Of a stretch of 64,000 nucleotides of DNA, positions 1 to 10,360 are shown piece after piece. Source of the stretch: Euphorbia lathyris (taxonomy: Eukaryota; Streptophyta; Magnoliopsida; Malpighiales; Euphorbiaceae). The DNA lies in contig NC_088916.1 in NCBI RefSeq assembly GCF_963576675.1, positions 83,655,501 through 83,719,500 of the forward strand. Direction: 5' to 3'. The notes below the pieces were generated by a model, which was not told the DNA's origin, did not search any database, and saw nothing but the letters and a program-made list of their open reading frames with translations. How positions within the stretch are numbered: position 1 is the stretch's first letter; each line of letters opens with the position of its first letter. A program made the translations under genes and the position numbers.

Positions 1-911
1 CCGAGCTTGCCCTCAATCAAGCTAATATCCTTATTAAAATCCCCAAACACCTCCCTGTTCCATTGACGAAGAATGGGGCGAAGCCTCTTAAGTTTGAAGC
101 CAAGGAACTGCATCGGAGGAAGAGCCGAATGATCTACCGTCCAGAAATTCCTGATCAGCTCCCTAAGCCCAGCATGATGAGTCCACATCGCCTGGAATCT
201 GAAGCGCGTGGGGCGCCGAGGCTCATTAGAGCATTTGAAAAGCAAAGGGCTATGATCCGAATGGTGCCTGGAAAAGGCAACACAGCTATAACAACCCCAC
301 AAATCTCCAAAGTCCGAAGAGAGCAGAACTCGATCAATACGACTTTCGACTCTAGCCTGGCCAGATCGGCCATTAGACCACATAAAGAATGCGCCGCTGG
401 CCTGACAATCCATCAGAGATCCTTCATCAATAAAATTCGCAAATTCCCTGCAAGGCCTAGCTCCCGGAGCCCTACCAGTTTTCTCATGAGCCCCCAGCAC
501 AGAGTTAAAATCACCAATAACAACCAATTGACCGGCCCTGGTATTCATTTCCTCAACAATGCTATCAAACATCATAACCCTGCGGTTAGCCCAGACACTA
601 CCATACACAGAACAGATATGCAGATCCAGATTCTGAAGATAGAGTAAAATGTATTGCTCATGAAGAGTTACAATAGAAGCAGACAAGAAACGGGAGGTAG
701 CCATGACCCAGAGAGAGGGCAAACCCCTATTATTGACAGATATTAACGAAAAACCAAGCTGAGACCAGAAGTTCCGTGGACCTGCATCAAAGCTAACCAT
801 AGGTTCCGCCAGGCAGAGAATGTCAGGCTTATTCAAAGTTCATAAATTAAAAAGGAAGTTTTGGGTATCCCTGTTCAGAATCCCCCTGCAGTTCCAGTAG
901 AGCACAATCAT
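1..911 (-). pseudogene. LINE ORF2, endonuclease domain, truncated by window edge
   Basis: ORF2 starts at ATG 911-909. Its first residues, MIVLYWNCRGILNR, match the WNCRG opening of plant LINE endonucleases. Downstream are PDILCLAEPMVS (catalytic-glutamate region) and LVVIGDFNSVLGAHEKTGR (the GDFN motif). A TGA near 840 interrupts the frame about 24 codons in. The domain would nick target DNA to start target-primed reverse transcription. The reverse transcriptase lies beyond the left edge of the window. Confidence 0.8.
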
Positions 912-2254
912 TTAAATCTTACCGGAGGTTTGCTGGCTCGTTTAGACTGAGCTGGTAAGTTCTCTGTATTAAGCATAATCCGTTCCCTGGGTTTCCTCTT
1001 GCTAACAGTGCTCCAGCTACTCTCCTCATCATCATCCAGGTCAGCCCAAGACTTGGTGTTAGAGGATACAGAGCCCTCAATGGCATCGGATTCCTGTACT
1101 TTTCCCTCATCACCCTGTAGCTGAGGCTTAGGACCCAATTTAGCAGAGCCCTACGAAAGAGGTTCTGAATCTAGAGATATCTGAGCGATATCGGTGATGC
1201 CTGGGGAAGGCAGACGCTCATATTCCTCTAAGCATCTCTCTTGAATTTGCGGGCTCCCCTGCATCAAGGCCAACTCCCGCAGATCATCCGCTGCTTTCTC
1301 CGAGCTATTCTCCAAGACCCCCAAAATTCTGTTATGAACCTACTGAACTGGAACCACATCTCCTGCTCTTTGCGTTATGCTCTTTTTAGATGTTTTATCC
1401 TGAGTAGGGTCCTTCCGGGATTTATCACCTTTCTTACTATCCGTGGGCTTGACGTTTTTACGACACTCATATGAAGAGTGCCCAATATTCGAGCATACCT
1501 TGCAGAAGCTCGGTAGCCTTTCGTAAGCAACATCAATCCATAATTGTTTTCCTGCTCGTTCAATACCGAGCTTTACCGGAAGATCAGAGCTGAGATCAAC
1601 ATCCGTAGTAGCCTTATCCAATCTTATCAGCCATCCAATACCAGTAGCAATATCATCCAAGATTTGGGGGTCCCAATATTCCCATGGAAACGAGTACAAG
1701 TGCACCCAAACCTGTGCATTAGTTGATTTTTCAACAAACAGATCGAAGTCCGGAACCTATGGTTGTAATCGAAAAGTACCTGGTTTGACATTGATAGTTC
1801 CCTTCCCAAGAACTTGATTCTTGGCCTCCTGAGACTTAAGCATGACATTAAAAAAGCCCCTTCCAATGGAGATCAATCTCCAATCCTCCTTCAATCCCCA
1901 AATGGCCTGCAAGGATTCTTTGAGCTTCCTAACCTTCCATGGGGTGTCCCCTTTACTCAGAATCAGTCTTCCAATAAGCGAGAAAGAGCAGAGCAATGCC
2001 CTTCGATCATAAGCTTCCTGAGAGATTCGAACCGACCTCAGTCCTCCAACTTCAAAGACGATAGCGGAGGATTGCAGAATTGCAGTCACCGAGCTGGAGA
2101 CCACCCGCGCATAAGAACGCCCTCCATCGCTTCCGCCAGAATTCGGTGCATTGACAGGAGGATTTGTGGCGAATCTCGCCTTTGGATTGAAGAGAACTCC
2201 AATACTGAAAAAGTTATCTAGGTAATCAGCAGTTGCCGGAGACTTCACAACCAT
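908..2254 (-). pseudogene. LINE ORF1 (DUF4283-like RNA-binding protein with CCHC knuckle), broken by stops
   Basis: The frame opens with ATG at 2254 and stays in one register to the TGA at 910-908, interrupted by three TAG codons near 1757, 1337 and 1151. The N-terminal half (to about 1760) resembles the DUF4283 region of plant LINE ORF1 proteins, with a region around GRLILSKGDTPWKVRKLKE. A zinc knuckle follows, CKVCSNIGHSSYEC (about 1500-1460), then a charged, serine-rich tail. The family role is binding the element RNA. The ORF1 TGA overlaps the ORF2 ATG (ATGA), as expected for coupled translation. Identification is from motif order. Confidence 0.8.
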
Positions 2255-2409
2255 ATTCAGTGCAAACGGCGGTGAGAAAGAGCAGATCGGCGGAGGGCTA
2301 GGTCACAGCCATTGCTCCAAGAAATTACAACGTTATTCAAGAAACCATGTTTATCTGAAAATTCAATTCTAATTTTATTATCCTTAATATATATTAGATA
2401 TATAATGAG

Positions 2410-2560
2410 ATAATAATTAGGAATTCTATTCCGAATTGAATTCCTATTCGGTAACCTAATTCTATCTAACTAGGGATTAGATACAAGAGATTATAAATAC
2501 CCCTCCCCTAGTTATTTTCGAAATCCCCAAGAGAGCAAGCCCTAGTGAAGCCTACATTGA
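2410..2560 (+). promoter_or_regulatory. Promoter-like stretch with TATA box and inverted repeat
   Basis: TATAAATA lies at 2492-2499 on the plus strand. Upstream is an inverted repeat, TAGGAATTC at 2418-2426 and GAATTCCTA at 2438-2446. No plus-strand reading frame follows. It may be a remnant of an LTR or of another gene promoter. Confidence 0.25.
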
Positions 2561-2603
2561 AATAGCACAAAAAAATAGGAAAGCATTTATAATCGATTAC
2601 CAG

Positions 2604-2942
2604 TTAGCAGCGGAAATGAAGCCTCGATTTTCGAAATGAACCTCTATTGCGGTTCATAAGCTTATGTGCCACCGAGTCAACATCCTCGATGGAACGTTCC
2701 TGTTTCCGGTACCAGTTCTCGATGTTGATTTCTGACCCGCAATAAGGTCCCAAAATGCATGCTAACCAATTTTTACAGACCAACGAAACCAGTCCTACCC
2801 TTTCTTCTATCGAGATTCGAGCGAGTATGAGTGCTAGTATTTCCGTATTTAGATCCTCCCACCGGGAAGAAGAAGATGAAGACCATTTGAATATTTGAAC
2901 ATTATCAATGTTTTCTTTCTTCTGTAAATCCAGATTTGCCAT
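2604..2942 (-). pseudogene. F-box protein N-terminal fragment (FBL-like)
   Basis: A 112-residue frame starts at ATG 2942. After a serine run comes an F-box: RWEDLNTEILALILARI, then VGLVSLVCKNWL (about residues 27-65). This is followed by SEINIENWYRKQE and VDSVAHKLMNRNRGSFRK, the pattern leading into the leucine-rich repeats of plant F-box/LRR proteins. Such proteins bring substrates to SCF ubiquitin ligases. Here the frame ends about 10 residues later and no LRR region is visible, so it is a truncated gene or a single captured exon. The sequence just upstream (2943-2990) does not look like a promoter. Confidence 0.6.
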
Positions 2943-3114
2943 TACAATTGAACCGTGCCGGAGCCAGGACCTAAACCTCGGAGGGGCTTCACCATGTAAG
3001 AAAAAAAATTAAAAGCTATTTAGCATATTTATAAAAATAAAAAAACATTACAAAATGAATACCTAACATGTGGCAATTTACCCCTTCTTGATGCCATATT
3101 CTAAAAAACATTAC
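2943..3114. other. AT-rich flank of the F-box fragment, nothing recognised
   Basis: A short stretch (about 2950-2990), rich in CTCC and GGAG motifs, is followed by poly-A-rich sequence. No gene or RNA is evident. Confidence 0.3.
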
Positions 3115-3480
3115 AAAATTCAATTCGATAAAAACCCCAAAAATTTAACATATTATCAATTCAATTTAATCAAAACACGTAAATATCATATTTCAAATTA
3201 AAACCTCTTAACAAAATAGTTAAATATCACATTATCAATTCAATTTCATCAGAACCTCTAAAATTTAACATATTATCAATTTCATTAAAACCCCTAAACT
3301 AGATATTATAAGTTCAATTGAACCTTAAAAATATCACATTATCAATTCAATTCAATCAATTCAATTGGACCCTAAAATCAAAAACCCTATCAATTCCATT
3401 GGAGACCCTAACTATCATAGTATCAATTAAATTTAATAAATATCCCTAAAACAAAAAAAACCCTAAATAATTTAAAACCT
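3115..3480. repeat. Degenerate AT-rich tandem repeat
   Basis: The motif TATCAATTCAATT recurs with spacers ending in AACCCCTAAA, at about 3155, 3231, 3273, 3340, 3388 and 3420. Period is irregular (roughly 30-70 bp) and copies are diverged. Origin unknown. Confidence 0.6.
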
Positions 3481-3730
3481 TACATTGAAGACTTAACTCT
3501 ATATCTCTCTCCTTCTCCCTCTCTTCCTCAATAGGCGTCGCAGCAGCGGAAGTTCCTCTGTCCGCGATGGCATAGTTAGGCTTCTCTTCTTTCTTGTTTA
3601 CTTCACAGCAAATTCTAATTTTATTTCTTTACATAGCAATTTGTATTTTTGAGAGAGAAGCCTGTCCCTTTTATACACGTATTACAATCCTCACAAGATG
3701 CCATTATAAAGATGCCTCCATAAAAAACAA

Positions 3731-3990
3731 AACCATTCTACTTTATAATGGCATCTATGTCATTTTCATCTCTGCTCTAGGGTTTCCTTACACTTTTTTT
3801 TCTACTCGTCTCTTGTCATCTTACAATTCTCAGCCTCCTCAATCTAATTTTCACTTTCATCTTCGTTTTGGGAGAAATTGATTCTTCCCTGATATACTAC
3901 AGTTTATCACTTCAATATATGTTGACTTGGTTATTCTTGAAGTTTTGGTTCCTTAATTGATTCACTTGCAAAAAGCACACAAGTTGAGTC
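3731..3990 (+). repeat. Left inverted-repeat arm
   Basis: Pairs with 8030-8278 in inverted orientation. By eye about three quarters of positions match, with small indels, which suggests an old structure. Confidence 0.55.
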
Positions 3991-5209
3991 CATGTTCGAT
4001 TGATGAAATTCTAATGGGAAAATCGTGTAAATTTGATTAATTTGTCAACAAGCAGCTTGTTATTGTTGGAAGGCCACCTATGTCTTTTTTTCATATTTCC
4101 TTTTTTCTTTTATTCTAATTGCATCTTGCAAATATTGTCTCCTTTGAGGTTTCTTTTTCTTAAGGTTTTGTTCCATTAGATTTTGAGATGCAACACAATT
4201 TTCAAAACCTTTTTGTTATAATGACTAAATTAAATTAGTATATGTATTTTACCATGTTTAGTTAAATCAAAGATTGAGTAATTAGATTTCAATACGGATC
4301 TAATCTACATTTTCTAACAATTTTTAACTAGGTTTAAAATTGTATCGTCAGCTTTGAAACTACGTTGTTTTGTATGTGGGGGACAAAAATGTTCTTTCCT
4401 AATAACCGTAAAGCTAAATTTGTACCTTATCTCACAATAGTATAGTTGTTAATAGGTGTGTTCTATGAGTTGTCCAAAAGTTTGATCTCTATTTTGTTCT
4501 TTTGGTTCACTCAAAAATTAATTACAGTTTTATAAATTTTTAGAAAGAAATATGAAAATTTCCCCTGGCGACTGAAATACTTGAGCCGCCCATGTTTGTC
4601 ATTTAGTTTTTAGACAATGACTCCAAAGAAAGAAAAAAAGAGTCGATGAAAACAAAACTTTAAGACTATATCATTATTTTAAAGTACACAAAGAACAATT
4701 AATGTAATATGTAAAATAAAAGTGAGAAACTATTTACCCTTAAATAAAAATACACATCATTGTATCAAAATAAATAAGGATTTAAAGTGTGATCATTAAA
4801 ATAAATTTTGGTTCAAAATGCAACTTATTCAATTTTATGTATGATACAATTTTTTTGGTTCATGCATATTTTTCTTATAATTTTGTGATTTCTCAACGTA
4901 TTTATAGTGAATTATTGTCATTAGAATCATAGGAAGACAATTGGATGTAATTTTGGTGAATTTATCGGAATCTAGTGAGAAGAACTTCTAATCGTCCACC
5001 TATCTGTGAAAAAGTTGTATATATATTTAGTCGAATCTGGCTGTCTTTCAGCCATCCAAAGGCTCCTAGCTGCCTAGAAATTAAAAAAAAAAATGTATGA
5101 TTAACTTCATGAGGAGATCTAGAAACACCTACTAATTCACATATTATCGATGTCGAACCAATTTTTGCCAATCAGTTATCTTCCTTCCGAACCTAGTTAT
5201 ACGTGATGC
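3991..5209. other. AT-rich noncoding DNA, nothing recognised
   Basis: No open frame of significance, no RNA gene and no recognised repeat. Lies inside the inverted-repeat element. Confidence 0.4.
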
Positions 5210-5223
5210 TAGGAATTTCTAGT

Positions 5224-5356
5224 ACACTAAGCGTCCCCGTTAAGCGAGGGTCTTACCAATTTTTTGGCAAGAAGCCGCTCCTATGACTCGAACCAGTAAC
5301 CTCTCAGTCGTGTGACCTCTCAGTCACACGACAACTTGCGCCAAGACTCACCCTCT
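5224..5356 (-). mobile_element. tRNA-derived SINE (Au-like) with target duplications
   Basis: On the minus strand a box A-like TGGCGCAAGTTG and a box B-like GGTTCGAGTC (here ACTGGTTCGAGTC) form the tRNA-related RNA polymerase III promoter. They are followed by a body with GGAGCGGCTTCTTGCC and a tail with GGGGACGCTTAGTGTA, similar to the Au family of angiosperm SINEs. A 14-bp direct repeat TAGGAATTTCTAGT flanks it at 5210-5223 and 5357-5370. The segment before box B is internally duplicated (GTGTGACTGAGAGGT-like units twice). Family name is from memory of the consensus. Confidence 0.8.
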
Positions 5357-5370
5357 TAGGAATTTCTAGT

Positions 5371-6099
5371 GTTATCTCATTTAATTTGTTTACACAAACT
5401 CTTCTGTTTAGGTTTTAATATTCATTTCAACATGGTGAGAGAGAAATTTATTCTTGCAATTTTTGTTGCATTTCTCCTAATTAATTACATATGGAGAATT
5501 TATTAATATAATATGATGGATACTAGTAATCCGAATTTCTTAATGAACTCTTAAATGTGATTAGAAATTACATCAGCTTTTTCATGTTTCATTATAACCA
5601 CTTTGTCCAAAAGGGGAACATCTCCCCATACGAGGAATGTTGTAGGTAACGCTCTAGAATGCCAACTACAAATTTAACTTGAGCTCCAATCCATGCTGCA
5701 ATCAACTCCCAATTACAACAACAAATTAATTCAAATAAATGGGAAAAAATGATTATCAAATACAAATTTACTTCTAAAATATACATACACATTATGTACA
5801 ATGTGTTTAGTATTTATGAATAGGATTCAAGGATCTAAAATGTGAACAAAGATGTTTGATTTGTAAATGAATTGTATGGCTCTTTAGTGGAAAAAAATAG
5901 ATAGCAGGGGTTGGGTAATAATTTATTCCACTGTTGAAGTCTGTATTGTCGAATTTGCATAGTAATTGACACCTTTGTTTATCTGGTTGAAGGATCATGT
6001 TGTTTCCCTATATCTTTTGGGGGAGTAGGTTCAAAGTTAGGATCGCCATTAGTTAAAATACTACTAAACAATTTTGCAGTATTAAGGTTAGCATACTCT
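5371..6099. other. AT-rich noncoding DNA, nothing recognised
   Basis: Only short chance frames on both strands. No RNA gene or repeat recognised. Confidence 0.4.
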
Positions 6100-6434
6100 G
6101 CTTCAGGGACACCTACGCTTACTTAGCAGAATTAAAAGCGGTGATGTTTCTGTTGATACCGCCTGGGAACGAGAGTGGTCTACTCTTTGGATTGAATCAG
6201 ACTCGGCCTACGTTGTTGACTTAATTCGCCGCAAATCACGGGCAGTTCCATGGACTGTTAGACAAGACCGGAAGGCAACCGCGCAGCAGACGCTTTAGCT
6301 AACGTTGGAACAACCTGTGCCGGGATCCGTTGGTGGAGTTCAGCTCCTGCGTTTTGTGACTCATACAATTTTGATGACTTATGTAATCTTACACAATCAC
6401 GTTGTCTTATGAAGGTATCCTCAATATGTCCCTG
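6100..6434 (+). pseudogene. LINE ORF2 C-terminal RNase H remnant
   Basis: Scattered frames read AELKAV, then (shifted) AWEREWSTLWIESDSAYVV with LIRRKSRAVPWTVRQD, then (shifted) EGNRAADALANVGTTC to a TGA at 6432-6434. This is the RVT_3-type RNase H at the end of plant LINE ORF2, or of related reverse-transcriptase pseudogenes. Between the second and third blocks roughly 25-30 codons are missing, with a frame change. The rest of ORF2 is absent, as in a 5'-truncated insertion. Confidence 0.75.
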
Positions 6435-6989
6435 ATTGAGAACATAAAGATAACTGGCCAAGTCACAGCTCATTTGAATCATATTATATCGTAGTTGTGT
6501 GTGTGTATAATATATTGCGGATTTAATATGAGGAACAAAATAAGTTAAGTACACCAACATTAACATTGATGATATGAGGAGTAAAATTAGCACCAACTGA
6601 ACTCAGCAAGCATCAATGACCAATAATGAATTCTCACTTGTATATATGTATATGCATAGTTCACAAATATAAATGAAGAGAACAGTATTTTTTTTTAACG
6701 CATTAAACATGCTAATATCTTTATAGGCCATGTGTTTATTCAAATACTGCATCTTTAGTTCAACAAAAAAAAAACAGAACATAGAGTTGTATGGCAAGCA
6801 ACTATTCAGGCATGCCCATACTGACCCTCTCTGCCGAAATTCAGAACAAGCAGAATTAAAGATATTAGACCAATGTATATTGAGAACATATTTAAAAAAT
6901 ATATATCTTAATGGAATCAGATAACATGATCAACTGATTGTGCATAAAATTAAGAGATAAGATAAGGTACAAAAATATGTTTAAGGTTT
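6435..6989. other. AT-rich noncoding DNA, nothing recognised
   Basis: Simple AT-rich sequence downstream of the RNase H remnant. No tail or target duplication could be fixed. Confidence 0.35.
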
Positions 6990-7204
6990 ATAAAATAGTA
7001 CCAATGTAGTTAACGTTTACAAAGCAGTTCCTCGATAATAAAGCATGATACATGATTCATATTACTCCATTAAGTTGGGATTTCTCTATCCACATATAGT
7101 TAGCATAGCTTAATGAAGTAATATTAATGACGTGTCACATTCTGTTATCGAGAAATAAATTGGTATTCTTTTGTAGCATAAGCATACATTGGTGCTATTT
7201 TACA
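6990..7204. mobile_element. Foldback / MITE-like inverted repeat
   Basis: The first ~100 bases and the last ~100 bases are imperfect reverse complements. ATAAAATAGTACCAATGTA near 6990 pairs with TACATTGGTGCTATTTTA ending near 7203, and CTCGATAA pairs with TTATCGAG. Internal space is short. No terminal duplication was confirmed. Confidence 0.6.
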
Positions 7205-8029
7205 GGAAGCCTAAATTCATACTCTTCAATAAATCTTAAATTCATTTTGGTTCCTTATTCCATGAAAAAATCATTTCCTCATAATTGGAAGTGATATGTG
7301 CAATTTGTCATAGCACTAGCAAACAACAACCTCAACATAGGCATACAAAATTAGTTGGAATAAGAAAAGTAGCTCAAATTTTCATTTTTAACAGTATTTA
7401 TCATGTGAAAGTTTAGACTCAACTTACTTAATGTCTCTTATCATCCCCATCACCAGGGATGGTTTTCGCCGGTGACATTGTGCAATCGAGACTAGAATAT
7501 ATCTTTTTTTTTATCGTGAGTGCCGAGAATATTTGCTGATGCAGTAACATCTTGAAATAAATTTTCCTCCTCTTTCTTCACAATTGTTTTACCTGCAAAA
7601 AATTAATAAAGTTAAAATCTTTGTTTTTGCTTGCTACTATTTTATGGATAATAGCTTGTTTGTATTTTAGTAAGGATGATTGGAGCACAACTTATGTTCT
7701 TTCATGGTTCTAAATGACATCAAATATCAAGTCTCTCTATTTACGTGGATATAACAACTCAGTGTTCGATTTAATTAAACATAGTGAAGTTTGGCAAACT
7801 AGAAACTATTTGAATGTAGTCATTAAAACAAAAGGGTTTTGGAAATTGTGTTGCATCTCAAAACCGTCCAAAGAGAAAATATTTGCAAAATGTAATTAGT
7901 AGGGAGAATTAATCATTTTATATTTTTCAGATCAATGAACTCAAATTGGCATAAAAAGAAACAAAAAAGGGGAATATGAAAAAGCATACACATGGGACTC
8001 ACCTTCAAAACAATCTTCAGACCATTATA
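7205..8029. other. AT-rich noncoding DNA, nothing recognised
   Basis: No supported gene or RNA. The sequence leads into the right inverted-repeat arm. Confidence 0.4.
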
Positions 8030-8278
8030 AGTGAATTAAATAGGGAACGAAAACTTCAATGACAACGAAGTGGTAAAACTGCAGTAGATTTGTGAATAAT
8101 CCCAAAACAAGCTGAAAATTATATTATGGATTGGAGAAAGAGCATATGAGAGAAAGAACGAAGAGGAGGCTGAGAGAGATTACATGAGAAGAGAGAGTAG
8201 AAAGAAGTGGTAATGTAAGATGAAACCCTAAAGTAGAGGTGAAAATGACTCAAATGCCACTACAACGTGGCATGGTTT
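8030..8278 (-). repeat. Right inverted-repeat arm
   Basis: Inverted partner of 3731-3990. Confidence 0.55.
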
Positions 8279-8328
8279 CTCTTAAAAAAAATAATGACAT
8301 TATTTTGTCTAGTTATTTTTTATTTTCT

Positions 8329-8341
8329 TTATATATATATT

Positions 8342-8387
<46 letters not shown>
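8329..8387. repeat. (TA)n microsatellite
   Basis: Nearly pure TA dinucleotide tract, interrupted once near 8341. Confidence 0.9.
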
Positions 8388-8390
<3 letters not shown>

Positions 8391-8647
8391 GTTTTATTTA
8401 TTTATTAACAGCAACAAGATATATTAAAAAGTTTGCATAACTAAATGGAAAAACTATAAAAATAAATCTTATGGTTACACCGGTTTTTGATCGGTATCCT
8501 TGTGGTTTAAAAATTTACAAAATTGTACCTTGAGTTTCATTCCGTTAGCAAACATATATCAAATTGACTAACGATGTTAAAAGTAAAAGTAAAAAAGTTA
8601 ATTTTATTCTTATATTTAATTATTTTATAAGTTAACCCCCTTATTAT
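8388..8647. other. Noncoding AT-rich DNA, nothing recognised
   Basis: Contains phrases such as GGTATCCTTGTGGTTTAAA that resemble MITE-like plant repeats, but no boundary could be seen. Confidence 0.3.
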
Positions 8648-8797
8648 CTAATTATCACAAACAAACTCCAAAATAAAAAATAAAAATCAAATACACAATC
8701 TTCTCCATCTTAGTTAATTTCTTATTTTTCTTCTGGTTTCTCTATCTTCTCTCTCCTCTTTGTTAATTTCTCTCTCTAAAATCAATTAAATCCATTA
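8648..8797 (+). repeat. Left arm of a second inverted-repeat element, split by Copia-1
   Basis: Reverse-complement match, roughly 80-85% by eye, to 29308-29464. Shared landmarks are TATCTAATTATCA, AAATAAAAATCAAATACAC, CTCTCTCCTCTTT and AAAATCAATT. Without the Copia-1 insertion the two arms would enclose an element of about 1.07 kb. Confidence 0.6.
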
Positions 8798-8802
8798 AAA
8801 TC

Positions 8803-9273
8803 TGTTCAAAATGATGGTTGTCTATAACAAATAATATCATTTATTATTTAAAAAAAAAAAAAATTTGCATCGTATGAAACGTAGAAATCCAGGAACAATT
8901 TTAATAAAATAAAACAAATCATGTGAACCCATGATTTGAGTCATAAAAATACAATAAAGAAAGAGATAACATAATAAATTGTTGGTCCATACATGGCAGA
9001 GCAATTAATTTGAAATTTTTGGTTTCCACACTATTTTTCACATTGTATTTTCATATTGTATTTTCACACTTATTTTCCAATTAAATCTTCTCTTTGTAAA
9101 GCTTATAAATTGGCTTTAGATTTCTGGTTATAGGATATTGAGTGAAGCAAATTCAATCAATAAAATTGTAGCTTCAATTCTCTTTCATTTCTTTCAATTT
9201 CTATACTAATTTTTATTTATGTTTTACGATTAAATTAATTGCTTCCGCTAAATTAGTCGCAATACCTCTAACA
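8803..9273 (+). repeat. Copia-1 5' LTR (471 bp)
   Basis: Starts TGTTCAAAATG and ends CCTCTAACA. Matches the two halves of the 3' LTR at 21794-22119 and 28405-28544. A poly-A tract differs in length between copies. Confidence 0.95.
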
Positions 9274-9275
9274 AG

Positions 9276-9287
9276 TGGTATCAGAGC
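9276..9287 (+). other. Copia-1 primer binding site (tRNA-iMet)
   Basis: TGGTATCAGAGC, complementary to the 3' end of initiator tRNA-Met, two bases after the LTR. This is the standard copia primer site. Confidence 0.95.
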
Positions 9288-9366
9288 TTACTCGGTCAAG
9301 CGGCTAAATTAAAAAATTTCCCTTTTCTCCAAATAACCAAATCCAGCAAAACTATTATTTCTCTCC

Positions 9367-10355
9367 ATGGCAGCCACCAACTCAACACTCGTTGTTCCAA
9401 TTTTCAACGATGAAAATTATGATTTTTGGAGCATCGAATTCAGAATGATACGGCGTGCTTCAAATTTGTGGCATGTTGTAGAACAAGGAATTCCACAAAA
9501 TTCTCCATCAGCAGAAGCAGAACCAACTCCAAAATCAGCCAGCACCGCTAAGCCCGTTCCAGATCAGCAAAAGGAATTGACTGGAAGGATGCAGATGCAC
9601 TAGCGAAAATTCACAATGCTATTGCAGACTCAATTTTTCCAAGAATCATGAATGCCACCACGGCGAAACAAGCTTGGAAAATATTGAGAGATGAATTTCA
9701 AGGGACTGCGAAAGTTCGCAACATCAAGCTCCAAACTCTTCGGAGAGATTTCGAAAACCTTAAAATGAAAGATGGCGAAGGTATCAAAATCTACTCGTCA
9801 AGAGTTAATGAAGTTGTGAACCAGCTACGAGATTATGGAGAAGATATTAGTGATCAAAGAGTTATCCAAAAACTCTTGATTACACTGACTGAAAATTTTG
9901 ATTCAGTCGTCAGCGTTATCGAATCTAATGATCTTTCCCAGACATCGGTCACCGAAGTACTAGGCACTCTACAAGCTCATGAAGAAAGAATTTCAAGACG
10001 AGTAGAAACTCATTCCGATGGAGCTTTGCAGTCCAGACACAAAAATAAATCCTCTTCTTTCAGATCAAAAAATAAATCTAAAGGAAAAGAAGGCCAAAAT
10101 TCGAGAAACAATTCGAGATCCAAAGATGGAGACAAGAAAGGGAAATTTCCTCCTTGTGACATATATGTCAACTTACAAACCACTTGGAGAAAAATTACTG
10201 GAAGAAAGGAAAACCCAAATGTAATTATTGTCACAAATTCGGTCACACCGAAAATGATTGCAGAAACAAGCCACAACAGCAAGCTGCAGCCAGTTAGGAG
10301 ACTCAAGATGAAGAAGATCACTTGTTCGTTGCTTGTCAAGCTGCTACATAAAATA
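9367..10355 (+). pseudogene. Copia-1 gag
   Basis: Starts at ATG 9367 with VVPIFNDENYDFWSIEFR, the usual copia gag opening. A frameshift/stop near 9601 moves the reading to the frame continuing at 9648, where KQAWKILRDEFQG and KIYSSRVNEVVNQLRDYG are the UBN2-type capsid region. A lysine/serine-rich linker follows. The CCHC knuckle (CNYCHKFGHTENDC) lies in another frame around 10222-10263, so a second shift occurs near 10150-10200. Gag would form the particle and bind RNA. Confidence 0.85.
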
Positions 10356-10360
10356 AAGAT

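Larger units (their letters stand above)
1..2330 (-). mobile_element. LINE (plant L1-type non-LTR retrotransposon), 5' portion, decayed
   Basis: Two consecutive reading frames on the minus strand have the plant LINE layout: an ORF1 with an N-terminal DUF4283-like region and a CCHC knuckle, then an ORF2 opening with an apurinic-type endonuclease. The element runs off the left edge, so the reverse transcriptase and the 3' tail are not in the window. The 5' end is placed near 2330, just upstream of the ORF1 start at 2254; the exact terminus is not visible. Several in-frame stops show the copy is dead. Confidence 0.85.
3731..8278. mobile_element. Large inverted-repeat element (MULE-like?), no transposase
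   Basis: The ~250 bases starting at 3731 are repeated, inverted and diverged, in the ~250 bases ending at 8278. Shared landmarks read inward from both ends include AACCAT, GGCAT, GTCATTTTCA, TAGGGTTTC, CTCAGCCTCCTC, GTTTTGGGA and GAAGTTTT. Long terminal inverted repeats are typical of Mutator-like elements. The 4 kb between them holds a SINE, a LINE remnant and a foldback element but no recognisable transposase. No clear 9-bp target duplication was found, so class is inferred only from architecture. Confidence 0.5.

Noticed and set aside
63..647. 194-codon plus-strand frame
   Set aside because: It lies opposite the LINE endonuclease, which has recognisable motifs on the minus strand.
1151..1759. 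Programmed readthrough of TAG codons in LINE ORF1
   Set aside because: Three stops in one gene, plus one in ORF2, are better explained by decay.
5240..5356. tRNA gene
   Set aside because: Box A and box B are present but the acceptor stem is absent and the element has SINE body and target duplications.
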